Origin: Holacanthus passer
Lineage: Eukaryota > Chordata > Actinopteri > Pomacanthidae
Reading direction: 5' to 3'
Assembly: GCA_025331565.1 (NCBI GenBank)
Contig: JAFREQ010000049.1
Location: forward strand, 1,088,501-1,152,500
DNA: 64,000 nt
Position 1 is the first letter of the stretch; the number at the start of each line of letters is the position of its first letter. The translations under genes and the position numbers were made by a program. Of this stretch, positions 48,401-63,200 are shown piece by piece. Below the pieces are notes generated by a model, which searched no databases, was not told where the DNA came from, and saw only the letters and a list, made by a program, of their open reading frames with translations.

Positions 48401-51400
48401 GAAGTCTCGAACCCATAGACAGACACTGGGTTTAGTCCCTGATGATGCTCTGCCAGGCCTCTACTGCAGCTGTCTTCAGTTTCTGCTTGTTTTGGGGCAT
48501 TTTCCCTTCAGTTTTGTCTTCAGCAAGTGAAATGCAGCTCAATTGGATTCAGCTCAGGTGATTGACTTGGCCTTTGCAGAACATTCCACTTCTTTGCCTT
48601 AAAAAACTCTGGTTGCTTTTGCAGTATGCTTCGGGTCATTGTCCATCTGCACCGTGAAGCACCGTCCAATGAGTGCTGAAGCATTTGGCTGAATAGGAGC
48701 AGATAATATTGCCCAAAACACTTTAGAATTCATCCTGCTGTTTTTGTCAGCAGTCACATCATCAATAAATAGAGGAGAACCAGTTCCATTGGCAGCCATA
48801 CATGTCCATGCCATTACACTACCACCACCACGTTTCACTGATGAGGTGGTATGCTGTGGATCTTGAGCAGTTCCTTCTCTTCTCCAGACTCTTCTCTTCC
48901 CATCATTCTGGTACAAGTTGATCTTTGTCTCATCTGTCCATAGGCTGTTGTTCCAGAACTGCACAGGCTCTTTTAGATGTTTTTTGGCAAACTCTAATCT
49001 GGCCTTTCTGTTTTTGAGGCTCACCCATGGTTTACACCTTGTGGTGAATCCTCTGTATTCACTCTGGTGAAGTCTTCTCTTTATTGTTGACTTTGACACC
49101 GATATGTCTGCCTCCTGGAGAGTGTTTTTGATCTGGCCAACTGTTGTGAAGGGGATTTTCTTGGCCAGGGAAAGGATTCTTCTGTCATCCACCACACTTA
49201 TTTTCCGTTGTCTTCTGGGTCTTTTGGCGTTGCCGAGCTCAGCAGTTTCTTTTCAGGAATGTACCAAACAATGGATTTGGCCACACTTAATGTTTTTGCT
49301 GTCTCTCTGATGGGTTGGTTTTGATTTTCAGCCTAATGATGGCCTGCTTGACTGATGGTGACAGCTCTTTGGACTTCATATTGAGAGTTGACCTCACCAG
49401 ATTCCAAAAGCAAATACCACGCTTGAAATGAACTCTAGACATTTGATCTGCTCCTTGTAAATGAAATAATAAGGGAATAACACGCACCTGGACATGGAAC
49501 AGCTGAGCAGCCAATTGTCCAATTACTTTTGGTCCCTTAAAAAGGTCGAGTGCACATATAAAATGTGTTGTAATTCCTACACAGTTCACCTGATTTGGAT
49601 GTAAATACCCTCAAATTAAAGCTGAAGTCTGCACTTAAAGCACATCTTGATTGTTTCACTTCAAATCCACTGCGGTGGTGTACAGAGCCGAACTACTGAA
49701 AATTGTAATATTGTAAAAATATTTATGGACCTGGCTGTATATTACATTGATATTTATATAATGATAGCTTTTTTGGGTTCAAAAATCTGATAATGATATA
49801 TAATATTCCTTTTTTAACATAAACACATAGCTTAAGTAAACATTTTAATGACTATCTCGAAAATTTGATTGTTAAAGAATTGTGACAAAGGTATGTACTG
49901 ATCACGACATTGAGTAGTTTATGAATAAACTTGTCAGTGCTGACTTGTAAATATTGCTGTTTATTGGTTGGGCTCTGAAGGTAACAATGGTCAGAGTATG
50001 GAAATATATTGGGAAGTTTGCAGAGAAGATCTTAATGATACAGTTATAGTACCACTCCTCACTGTTTACAAGAAGATCAGCTACCTCTTTGCATATAGTC
50101 AATGATGTATTTATTCCTAGGTACTTTTCTGTTTTGTGTGCAGTGGTACCTCTGATGACGAAATGTGCAACTTCTATATAATGTACTACATGGACAGCAA
50201 ACATGCCATTCCCTACATGAACTGCATGGAGACAGGCTCCAAAGAGCTGTTTCAGCATATTCCAGCTGAGGCCAATGTTCCCATCATTGTCAGTCCAGGT
50301 CATATGAACTCTCATATGATGCATATGGGACACACAACAGGTAAGGAATTAGATAATGTTCATGGTGCATACCTCTAACTCAAAAGTTATTCAGTTTAGC
50401 ATTTAATTGTTTTTTATTTTTCTGTTGTATACAAAGTGAGTGCATGCTATTGTAAGGTTCACATTCATTTTTCACAATTTTCTCACGTATGACTCTCTCT
50501 CTTTCTTGATTATTGTAGCTTGCATAATTAACACTTTTCAAAAAGAACCTGTCTAGCTCTCACTAAACTTTGTTTTTCACCCCATAGATCAACAAGATAG
50601 CAGATCCTTGATGGATACAAACAACACAGAGCAGGTTCTGGATCAGGGTGAGTTCAATGAGCTGCGCTACACTGTCTGATAACCGGACTGAATTCCCTTA
50701 ATTCAAACCAATTTCATTACTAGTGTATTATTCATTCTGTTATTGGCTTCTTGGTGCCTTGATACTTGGTATTTTCCATATTTACAAGTGACCAATATGT
50801 CTAGCCTCTGACATCTTGTAGGTCAACATATCAGAATACATATAAGAATACATATTTTTTCAGATAATAAAAGATGCTGAAATAATGAAAAAAATGCCTA
50901 ATTTAGAATTTAAGATTTCTACAACACAAATAAGTTCCTTCCTCTGAGTACCTCAAAGGACATTATCACTATTACAAAACAAGTGGAAGCATTGTTTAAA
51001 AACTACTACTACTACTGAAAACAAAACTACTTTCAGCAAACATTTTGTCACCCATCTCCGTGTTCCTCTAACCGATAGTCAAACCAATCCCTCAGCATCC
51101 ACTCGCTCTGACCAGTCCCACTACTGTTGACATCCCCAGGGAACTAGCATCAGCCTTATTGGCTTCCCGTGCTTCTGTTTCATTGTTCATAAGTAGCCAG
51201 GAGCCTCTGTCAACCCTGCAAATTCTCTAACTACAGACTTATGTGCAATCGGCCAATTGTACATATCATTCCGTTTTTTTATAAATCTGGTCGTCTAACT
51301 TGGCATAGAAGTCAACCGTGTGTGTCTTCTTCAAATATCTGATTCATCGTGTGTCTATTGTGCCCACTCATCTGCCCATCATCTTTGTTATCTTTGCTAA

Positions 51401-54400
51401 TTTTCTTTTAGTTTGGTAAGTATTGCAGATGTTTAAAAAGCATGCTAAAACACTTGTGCAGATAATCTTGACTCATTATCAATTCAGTTGTATTTATACA
51501 GCGCCAAATCACAACAGAAGCCATCTTAGGGTTCTTTTTATATTAAGCAGCTCTAGACCATAATATTTTTTACAGAGACACAACAGTTCCCATAATGAGC
51601 AAGCACTTTAGCGGCAGTGGCGAGGAAAAACTTCCTTTTAACAGGCAGAAACCTCAAACAGAACAACGCTCTAGGTGGGCAGCCATCTGCCTTGACCAGT
51701 TGGACATTACAAGCTGTCCAGATTTAGCTCAAAAGTTGTGATGTCTCTGATCTCATGATCCAATGTCTAAACTTCCTTTCTTTGCAAAAACTGCATGCCT
51801 TTGTTGACTCGGTATGAACATACTACAGGCACAGCAGTCTGGTTTTCACCTGGGTTACAGCAAATGAACAGCTGACTGCCGGATGACAGCTGACCGATTG
51901 AATGAAGATTAAATGAATAAACGTGTATACAAATAAATGAGGCAAGAAAGAATTATAAAAGACTGTGTCTGCTTACCCCAACTAGTGTGTTATTCATTTA
52001 GTAGACAGAGGGTAAATGGCTGGTTGGACTGGTTACCACTGGTAAAAGTAAATGTATGTATAATATTGAGAATAAAAACTGTGTGATTATAACAGAAATT
52101 AGTAGAAGTTCTCTGGCACTACTTAGCTCTGTCTGGTTGCTAGTGCTGTGAATTCACAACTTAGGGAGCTTACCAGGCTGAAAAGCATGATTAATGTGAG
52201 CCAATCTGCTTTGTAGTTTATTTAGACCTAATCAATGGAGATGCATGTACTATGCAATCTGACATAGATCAAAGTCTGACTGAAACTAAGTTTAAAAAAG
52301 AAACGTAGATCTCTTGTTCTGTGTCCTCCTTTTGAGAAAAAAATCATAAACCAAAATGTAGAAATTGATGTGTCCTACTTTTGGTTTCATGATGGCGTTC
52401 CCTACTTTTGCATTACTTGGACAGAATACTGTTACAGGAATTATGTGTACCTTTCAGAAAACACTTGTTATTAATGACACCTTAAGTAAACTGCAGTCAG
52501 CATTCTGCAGGATGTGATCCTGGGCATCGGCCCAATGACTGACATGACATACATGAGACTGAGTACTGAAATGAACAGTGAATGCTTGATAATAAATTAC
52601 AATCGTATTTAGAATAACATTACTATCTGTAATGTTCCTTTATTTTATTTGGACCATTGGCTCCCTGATACTAACTGTCTTGCCATTTGCAAATCACTCC
52701 ATCAGCTAATGTCACAAAGCAACCACTGCTAAACCCATGCTGCGCAGCCAAGCCACAGCAAGCTGGCTAACCCCCTGCTTAGCTTAGCTTACAGTTACCT
52801 AGTTGGCTGCCCTGCCTTGCGTCGCTCTTGGCTAGTAGTAAGCCGTTGACACTTATAGACCTTTGCTTTGTCCCATTATGTCAATTACAACAATTTGGCA
52901 AGCTGGCAAACTAGCATATTCACTCTGTTAGTATTTTGCTAATGATAATGTTAGTGACCAAGCAAGCTAAGGTAAGCCAGCTAGCTGTAACTTAACTACG
53001 TTGCAGGGATCTGCTGTTGGTCGCTTCGTAACAATAGCTCATAAAGTAATTTATGAACAGCAAACTAACCAACATACCAGCCAGATCAGCCCCAGAAGTC
53101 TGAAATAATAAACTGACGTTATCCACTTAAGACAGAGACAGCAGTTAGCTAGTTAGCTAGCTAGCAATTTGTCCATGTTAGCAGGCAAGTTAAGGTTAAT
53201 TAAAATTAACCTGTTAAAACAACATTATTACAATATATTTCACATGCTTTGCATTAATGTTAGCTTTAACTCAGGCAACCAAGACAGACGGGGAAGGTTT
53301 TATTTTTTACGAACAAAGTGATTAATACATGTAAATGCTTTGCATTGTTACTAATAGTACCTTTAAAGTAACAATCTCAAAGATTTTCATTTAAATAAAT
53401 GCCTGTTATGTCACTGTCTCCTAATGAGGTAACACAATGATGATTGAGCCACTGATGAAAGTGGATATTTGAAGCAGCATTCCTTGAAAAATGCTGTATA
53501 AAGTTACTGCTTATGCAAACTGAACATTTCCTACTGCTGCAGCTTCACATTAAAACCACTTAACTGACGAAACATGACTTGACTTGATTGTTTTCTACTA
53601 CTCAGACGCACAAAACAGAAATGAGGGCTCAAGTTTTACCCAGAAAGTTTTGGCAGTTCACTAGTTATTTATCAGGTGGGGGATGCTTGTCAGCTGTGCC
53701 AGGTTAGTCAAGCTCATGTAGTGTCGCTGCCTCTAAACACAAATGAGAGAGCAGAGCTGGAGGATCCTCCTACAACATTTAGATCCACTGAATGGGAGCG
53801 TTACAGTTTCCAGTTAGTTACATTGAAAATGGACAAAGATTAGTGGTAAAATCTATTCCTTCACTCCTTCTTCATTTAGATGTATATGATGTAGAAACTT
53901 CATTCACACATCAAAATGTTCAGCTTAATTTGGACAAGCTATTTTAGTACTTGCTTACAGTTACACTATTACTTTTACTTTTTAAATGTTCACAATGCTT
54001 GGCACTTTCATTAATTCAACTTTTTCATATCATCCACATGTTTTACACCATCGCAGTTTTAAGATTCATGCGACTTTCATCCCTTCTCAGATTTTTACAT
54101 TAGTATGTGTGGTGGAATGTTCAGAGTCAGAGTGGGGGACATAACAGAGTAGAGATTAACTTTTTTTATATATAATTTCTCTTCAGCTTCCTCTCATTCC
54201 CACAATTTTCATATCAGTTTTACTAGAAAATGTGTGCTCTTTCACGTAATATAACTGTGGAAGTAAATGGACTTGCATATTTGGTGTCATAAGCCTCCAA
54301 GTGACAGGAGTGTCATGCAACTGAAAACAAATATTAGAAGTAGTGATGCAGAAACAAGGACATTTGAAGCCTGCTCCAATTCTCACACTTTATGAGCATT

Positions 54401-57205
54401 TTTCAGGTCCTGCCTACTCATTCATACTCTCAGCAGGCAACTCCATTTAGAACTTACAATGTCCCACATCTTTCATACATTGTGAGTTTTATTCAACTTT
54501 TCGCTTTCATACTAATTTGACCATTTCTCACTTGTTCAAATCTTCATACTCCCTTAGTTACTTCTTCATGCAAAGTTCTAGTTGCAAAGTAGGTTCCAGC
54601 CATTAGTACAGCAATACAGTTCAGTCCTACACTATATTTTGCATTCTTCACACCTTTCCCACTTTTCCAACATTTCGTACCTCTTAAAGTGCTTCTTCAT
54701 ACAAATTCAAGCCAGCAATGCAGTTTAGCGTTCATTTTTCACCATCCAGCATTAACACCTCAATTTCTTATGGAATTGTTCTCTAGGTTATTTGTATTTA
54801 TTTTTTCTTGCCTTAACTTTTACAACTTTTCCCTGCTGTACCAGAAACATACCAAACAGTGATCCCAAAACTGAGATACATACCAGACTGAATTTTATTT
54901 ACATTTACACCTCTAAGTTGGTGTCAGTCAAACACAGATACTGACACACCCCTCTAGGTGACTGAAATGAAAAGGAACATTTCTGGTATTTCCCCACTTC
55001 CCATTTTTTCTTCTTTTTAGTAATAAACAGTATTAACAGTACATTTAAGACACACTTTGATGTTATTTTTGATTACAAAAAAGGGGAGCTGCTGGACTTT
55101 AGGGGGAGTGAATCACTTGTGAAGCAATCAACAGGCATTCAGAATGAGAACAGTCCATTAAAACAACACATGAGGCTGCATTGGTAGGCACATGTTGCTT
55201 CAGGTACCAGTGAGACGATGAAATACAATCCTGGATGTCTAGTTTGAGTAACATATCTGTGAATTTGAAGACAGTCATGGTAACTTATCAGTTATCAAAA
55301 CACTACACAGTTTCTGATCATCTTTCATCGTGAAGGTAAACAGTAGAAATATGCCAAGTAATCCTCGGGGGATGTGCATTTGCACACACATGATTGGCCA
55401 TTGCAATGTCTCGATGAAGCCGGTCAGTTGAGCAAGGTTCTACATTTTTTCCAGACCACCCTGTGTCCTTTTGTCAGATTTATCTGTGTTGGCACCCCTG
55501 CTATGTCTATGAGTGGCCTCAGTCAAATGAATGATGGGGCTGCATTTTTTTCATGCAGGGCTGACATTGGTCTGAAAAATATTTTGTTATTGGCCAAATT
55601 ACCCAGCATTAGGTTGTATCATTTTAATTTTCCTACAGCATTCTGAATACCTGCACTAAGAGCATACAGTATGTGATGCTGAACTGCTTCTGATTTCTAA
55701 TATTGCAACACAATATGTGTAGGTAGGTCAGAGGTCAATAGTAAGATCATAAAATAATAGCGTCTCTTTTCACTGACTGTATAAAATACCTTTGTGGAAG
55801 AGATGACAGTCTATTAGGTTGTACTGTATATACAGTAGCTTATGCAGTGGCCAGCATGTCCACTCTGCCCATTCTTTTCTCCATTGATTTTCAGCTGGCT
55901 AACACTTTTCCTTCTTTAGAGCTAACTCTTCTCTTTCTCAACAGAATATACCTGCAACACAGTCCAATTTTCTGCTCGGTTTTGTCTACCACTAAAGGCA
56001 ATAAATATTTATTGTATTTTATCTTCATGATATCACTATCCCAATGAAATACTTCACCAGCCTTCCTAACAACACCGTCACCGTTATTTGCTCTGTGTAG
56101 TAAGACGTTGCCTGCAGCCTACAGTCTCCTTGTCCTTTATTTGCACTCTTTCCTGTCCTTCTCTGTCTGTCTTTCTGTCTGTCTGTGCAGGTGACCTCTA
56201 TTCTCTTATGTCCAAGCTGCTAGGCCAGAGCAAGGACGTAGTTCACATTCATAAGTACAACCCCAGCGAGAAAGCCCAGGCTGAGTTGGAGGCTCAGATT
56301 GATAGCTTAATGCAAAAGAAAGACCTGGGCTCTCCCAGTGCCAGACTAGCCTTCCAAACCAGGGAACATCCTGTTTTGGTGAGGGATAGAGTCCACAAAT
56401 TCCATCAGCTTGAGGCCACGGCCAAGCCTCCAAGAAGCAAGCTGCTAGCTCAAGGACAAGGTGGGTCCTGAATTCTGTTTTGTTGTTGTCATTGATCCCG
56501 AAAACATCCCCTTTTTTTCCCTCCGTGGTTCAGTATTCTTAAACTGCAACACATACGCAGTGTTTGGACATCACTTCAGTTTTTGCAGAATTTATTGTGC
56601 CCTGAAATGAGCTTAAAATGCAAGTATTTATATTTTTGGTTTGAAGTCTGTACATTGTTATCTATTACACTAAAAAGTTATATTTTATGAAGTTAAGTGG
56701 AATAGTATGTACATCTTATTGTTAAATCAGGGCTTCACTGTGAGAAACAATTCTTGGCCATGTTTTATGTTGTATCCTGTGTTTCTTCTGACTGTCCTTG
56801 CTCCTCACCCCTTTCTTTGCTATCACTCATGGATATGTTACTCAAACTGGTTTGCACCAGTGCAGCCCTTCACATTTTTTAACACGGTGTTATTTTCAAT
56901 CTGAATATGTGATAAGTCATTCGTCTGCTCTAGGGAAACAGCCGACTCCCATGTGGGTTCTGGCTTCAGCGCAGAGGGTCTAACAAACATTTTAAATGCA
57001 TTTCCCTCCTGATTAAACATCTTCAAAGCCATTTTTTTCCGTAAGATTGCAGTATTACATTGTTTACACCCATGTTGTTTACTAGATAACAGTCGTCTCT
57101 GCCATTGTTGGCATGTTTCTGCACATCTTGGCACATTATTGACACATCAGGAGGGCATCACCCATGTGGGTTCTATGTATGTATGTATATATGTATATAT
57201 ATGTG

Positions 57206-57236
<31 letters not shown>

Positions 57237-60200
57237 ATAATGCAGGTGTGAGTAAGCTGTAGTGACAGAGAAAAATGTCCTCTCTTTTTAGAGCTTGGGT
57301 ACTTCAGAAAGATGTTAACTGTGTTTGTGTGAGTCTCTGTGCATGTGCACCATCTGCTGTTGCCTGAGCAACACTGAGTTGCATGTGGTTTTATCAGCTG
57401 TGAACATCTGGACACTCCAGTTCTTTCCCCATTCTCCATGGCAGTACTTGTCAAGCTCTGTCAAATTTGAGTCTGCTCTGAATCTAATCGTGAACAACAA
57501 TTTTCAGAGCAAAGAATTGTGATCTGATTAGAGATGAGACTGTGTTGGCATGGTTCTGGACGCTCTAACACAGTTTCTGTTTCTAGAATTTGTTGTTTTA
57601 GTGTTGTTTTGTGTGTGTACAAAGTGTGTACAATCCGCTTGGAGATGAACCTTGAAAATGTCCAATTTCCTCTAGAAAGACTGAACACCTGCTATTAAAT
57701 CACACAGTTGTGCCTTCCCTGTAGCTTTAAGGCCAGCTCATTTAGTTATGACTCTTTCTTTTGTTTGTAATTGCAGAAAAATGACTGCTCTTCTGGTAGC
57801 TGTTGTAGCTGACAGTGGGATTTGCTTGTTTTTTCCAACAGTTCATCTTTTTGGTTACAGTCCTGTAATGTTTCAGCATTCATGCACTCCATTGCACATT
57901 GTATCACTCATTCACTCATTTGCACATTGTTCAACTTTGAAGGATTGGAAGAGGACTTATGGATTGATCTTACTCTGGGCTCATTTTATTTTGCATGTCC
58001 TTACCTCAAGACAGTTGCGGGTAATTTTCTTCAAAGTGTCTGTGTTTTGTTTCATAATGTTTTTTAACAATGACACCTTTTACTACTGCCACAGTCTTGG
58101 AACATATCAGGCACACTGACCTTGATGTATTTGTTTGGAACAGTCATTTTTCAGTTTTCAAACATTTTGAGCTGAAAGAGACTGTGCAGTCATAACTGTG
58201 TAATCATCAAAAACAGCCGAAAGGCCTCACACACTGTAGGAAGAAGTTCATAAGCAGTGTAACAAATGTGCAAATCACCACTGGAGAATCCACTGTGAGC
58301 AATTTAGCATTTTGCCAAACCCAGCATGCACCTGTTGGTCCGATAACATCTTGGGCATGTTTGATTTGGGTCACTTAGCATACTCACCAGGTGGTGCGTT
58401 AGATCAATGACTGATTGAGTTAGATCCAACCTTTTTTTTCTTCTTTTTTTTAAAAAAAAATATGCTGAGTTACAATAGTGGTATCCTTAACCCATAATGA
58501 CGTTAATCTAAATTTTAGTGCGTGGAGCCGTCTGGAGCTCTGCTCTCCTGCAGCTGCAGACACATCAGCAGCTTCAGACAGACAGACAAACAAACAGGTG
58601 AACAGACAGACAGGTGAACAGACACACCAGCTGCTTCTTCTCTGCTGCAGCTGCTGAAAAATGACAGGAAATAGATCGATGTGAAGCCTCTTTATAAGCA
58701 GTTACAGAATGCCAGTGATCATCTTTGATACCATGTTGAGAGTACCTTAACTTGTGGGTTTGTGTGTATGTGTCTGTCTGTGTCTGTGTTTGTGTAGACT
58801 ACCATTTGGAGCAAGTCTTGGCATGGCCACAGAGTTCTCTCCAGTTGGGTCAGGTGTCAGGACTTGCCCTTGACACAGATTCTAACTTGGTCATTTTCCA
58901 TAGAGGTGACCACCACTGGGGGCCAGAGTAAGTCACTTTCACTCATGATATATAATTTTCTGTTCATACATGTTCAAAAATCTTAATATACGATGTTTTA
59001 AATATAATGTATTATAATGTGATTATATATAATGTAATTATTCTTTACCTGTAGAACTCACTCCCATCACATTTTCAGCTGTCAATCAGATGACGTAATC
59101 ACTCCAGACAGCCCACATTTTCTCATTTTTAGAGTCCGGTGCAGGGCCAAGGAGGGCTATCTCAATATTTGCTTACAGACAATAGCTGATAATCTCCCCA
59201 GGGCATATATATGAACAAAAATGACTTCAGTAATTAGATCTTACTGTTGCAATCACACTGTCAGGGCAACTTGGTTTGACCAGATGTTTTGAATAAAAAA
59301 GACCCATACTAAATAAGAAAGACCTGTGGCCCCGAACACCCCAACCATTGAGCAGTGGTAGGCAGTGAACCAAATCACTGTGAGGCATTTGAGTGTGATG
59401 GAGAATGCAATTCAGAACTTAAAAATGCATCTTTTTGCCTCTGTAAGTGCTTACAGTGCATATTACTTTATTATTTACAATGATATAGTTATGTTGATAT
59501 ATTGAGGAGGGACAACTCGTGTTTTTCCCAAGAAGGCAGTGTAAAGCCATCCCCCCAATATTTCCACCCATGCACTTAACTTATTAGCAAACTCTTCTCC
59601 CATCCCTGTTGGCTTTTTTTGTCTCCTTCAGCTTATCTTTGGCCAAGGCAGATCAGTTAACAACAGGTTTCTATCCTATATGTAGCTAATATGGTAGGGA
59701 TGAAAGCTGGGTGGATTTTTGACCTGGATGGTCAAAGGCACTCAAAATGTAGATTTAGCAAATATGAAAAAGTCACTCTCCAACACCAACACTCTCCCTG
59801 TGAAACTAAAAACACAATTAGCTATTATTTGTTGTTGTTGTTTTTTTCAGCTCTTTTAACAGCCAGGCTAGATACCAGCAGAGGTCCCTAGGTCCTATTC
59901 AGCAGTCCACTATTTTGGTTGTGGACCCAGACAAAGGTCACATCCTGAAGGCTTCTGGCAGAAACATGTAAGTTATTGTGTGCTTTAGTTGTATTTATTA
60001 TGAGAGAATGTGCTGATTATTGACACAGATAACCAGATATTTCTTGTACTGTTGCACCTGCTTTCATTCCTGTATTTAATTTCTTGTGTTGCAGGTTTTA
60101 CTTGCCTCATGGAATAACTACAGACAAGGAGAATAATTACTGGGTCACTGATGTGGCTCTTCATCAGGTAAGAAGCAGGTGGCTTAACCTAACTCAGTGC

Positions 60201-63200
60201 ATTATAAATAACTGGCTCTATAAAATCAACTTTAGAGCAAGCAGTAGGTCCAATGCGTAAGTATTCACATTGGGATTCAATACACAACTCAAATCCATTA
60301 AAACATAATGCAACAGGACCAAAGAAGAGTCCCCTTTCTGATCTCATCAGGTGTTAAAAGTCAGCAGTGATGGCAGAGACAGAACCTTGCTGGCACTGGG
60401 AGAGGCTTTCACACCTGGAAGTGACAACAACCACTTCTGCCAGCCGACTGATGTGGCTGTAGACACTGTGACTGGGAACATCTTTGTGTCTGATGGCTAC
60501 TGCAATGCTCGGATACTGAAATTCTCTGCTGATGGCAAATACCTGTCCGAGTGGGGTGCCGGTATGAATCTAAATCCACACATTCTTTTACATTATGTAC
60601 AACATAAACATTAAGGAATTATTCTCTGTCCCACCCCTGACACAGACAACTCACATACACACACAACGAAAGTCCAAAAATACACAGGTAGCGAGTGGTG
60701 GAAAAGGCCATATGAATTCCATAAGGTGGTCTTCTTTCAAGTCTTTTTATTAGCTGATACTTTTGTTCGGAGCAACTTACATTTATGTAAGGAAGTTTTT
60801 TTTTTTTTTTTTTTTCATATGTTGTTATAATGAAAGTTCACTGTCCAGATAAGATGGCATAACTCCTGGTTATTGGCAAAATGAATATACTGTGGACTAG
60901 GGACTCCTTGTAGTTCAGAGTAGCTATAGCTTAATCATCTTATTTTTCTGACTGAAGGCTCATCAGACAGGAGGCGGCGCATACCGTTCCGGATCCCCCA
61001 CAGCCTCGTGTTCCTTCCTGACAGACAGGAAGTTTGTGTGGCTGACAGAGAGAATGGACGTATCCAATGCTTCATTGCTGAAACTGGAGAGTTTGTCAAG
61101 GAAATAAAGAAAGAGGAGTTTGGAGGGGAAGTGTTTGCGATCACCTACAGCCCTGCTGGAGGTCAGTTCAATGACTAAGCTAGCCAGGGACATTCATCAC
61201 ATTTTATTCCCCTGTCTCTTGCTGTATTTTTCTTGTTACTCAGTCATAATGCTAAACTGTGGTCTTAAGGTAAATCTTTAGTTACTTTCCTTTTCATTTG
61301 TAATGAAAAACTAAAGGGGCACTCCAGCAATTTTTCAAATAATTTTCAATTTATGCATCATGCTCAGCCTGTGAAAAGTTGTGTAACGTCTTCCAGGTCT
61401 GTGAAGTCTGACAAAAGTCTGATGATGTCATAATAACAAAATCAGGGTTATCTGGGCTTGGGTTCAGACACAATTTATAACAGAAAACCTACCTACATAT
61501 CACAAGCTGGAGGTATAATAGAGGCAGAGAGGGTCTCACAAAAGATGCTTGTGAATTGCATTAGGGGAAGTGTAGTGTTTTGGAGCTTGACCAATACTCC
61601 TGGCTAAAAGCTAGAAATGCTAGAATACAACTTTAATAAATGTTTTTAATTGGAGGATTCCTTTACATTGTGTAGTCATAAGTGCTTAACAGTTAATTGT
61701 GTGTGTGTGTGTGTGTCTGCATGCATTTAGATGGCTTGATCTTTGCAGTAAATGGGGACTCTCCGTATCGCTCAGGCCCACTCAGTGGTTTTGTAATAAA
61801 TTATTCAACCAAGGATATTTTGGACACCTTCAACCCAGAGAAAAAGGTAAACACACACACGCACAGATGCTCTCTCTGTTTCTCACACGTTGCTATTCCT
61901 ATCTTTACTATACTGAAACACTGGTGTAAGCTGTGTATGATTAAAAACAGCAAATTATAGAGCCACTACTCATTTATCATTTTTGTGGATGGATGGCAAG
62001 CAAGAAAGGTCCTCAGCTGGAATTAAACCAGGGATGTTGCAGTTGCATACATAGATACATATTTTTTAGACCAGGTGTCCACCAGAATACTCCCAACCAT
62101 CCAGCCCATACATTCTTTATATCCGCTTGTCCTTTTGCAGGGCCACATACACTGGGCATATAGGCAGTAGTAGCATGATGAAATGTAATATTTCACTGCA
62201 CAACAGCTGCTCGCGTAGACAACAAGGACAGCAACGCCTGTAATTCGTTATCAGTGTTGAATTAAACACTGGAAGTCAAAGCTCACAGATACAGTATATA
62301 CAGGCTTATGTCATTGTTGGTTTGTTCCAAAAAGGGTTATGTGACATGGTCGTGACTAATCTGGGAAGGATATGTCGTGAAGCGAACAGTGTTTGCAGCA
62401 TTTTTTCCAAAAGTCTCTACTTATTTAAAAACATTTAATGAATAGACTTTTCAAACTAAAAGCTGTGAGGCAACAGTGCTAGACACTGTGTTACCATGAC
62501 CCAACCCAAATTAAACTGACTTTTAAAAAAATTAATAGTTTTGGCCACAAAAGAAGAATGATTAAATGCCTAAAACTTCCATTTAATTGAGTGGTGCATG
62601 CCAGAGGAGAATACTGTTCCTCCAAATACCTTTCCATTTTGAATTTGTTTTCCAAACCAGAAAAGCATAAGTGACCCTACATATTGAACCACAGTGGTGC
62701 TTGCAATTGGGCTCAAAATATTTTGGGAACCTGTTTTTCGTTTGGCCCTCTGCAGTTTACGCAGTGGTTAGATTGAATAGGTTTAAACTGTGATTTGTCA
62801 GTCCCTACTATGTTCATCTGATATTCTGTGAACCAATTCTAATAGTGCTAACCCCAGACTGGCCTTCTGTTTCTATTTCAAAGTTTTAAGAATAGCTTTA
62901 CATGTTAGTTCCAGCTTGTTATAGGCATTATTGTGCACTTGACACTGAAACAGGAACCTGTTCCTATTTGCACCAATTTTGAAGGTTCCAATTTCTTTTA
63001 CCAATGACTATTTTTCTTATTTTACTGTTGCTCAGAGGTATCTTTGCCTCTTTCTGCCCTTTCAGACGGCACTGTGTTCTCCATAAACATAACATTACTT
63101 TTCTTTTGTAAACCCTCAAGAGTAGTCTATCTGATTGTACTGAATCAAGCTTTTGTGGTAGGCAATTCTAAACTTTTAACGATAGTGAATGTGTGTTTAA

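Noticed and set aside
49902..50333. 143-codon minus-strand open frame
   Set aside because: Antisense shadow of pam exon 12 plus flanking intron; the plus strand has splice sites and copper-ligand conservation.
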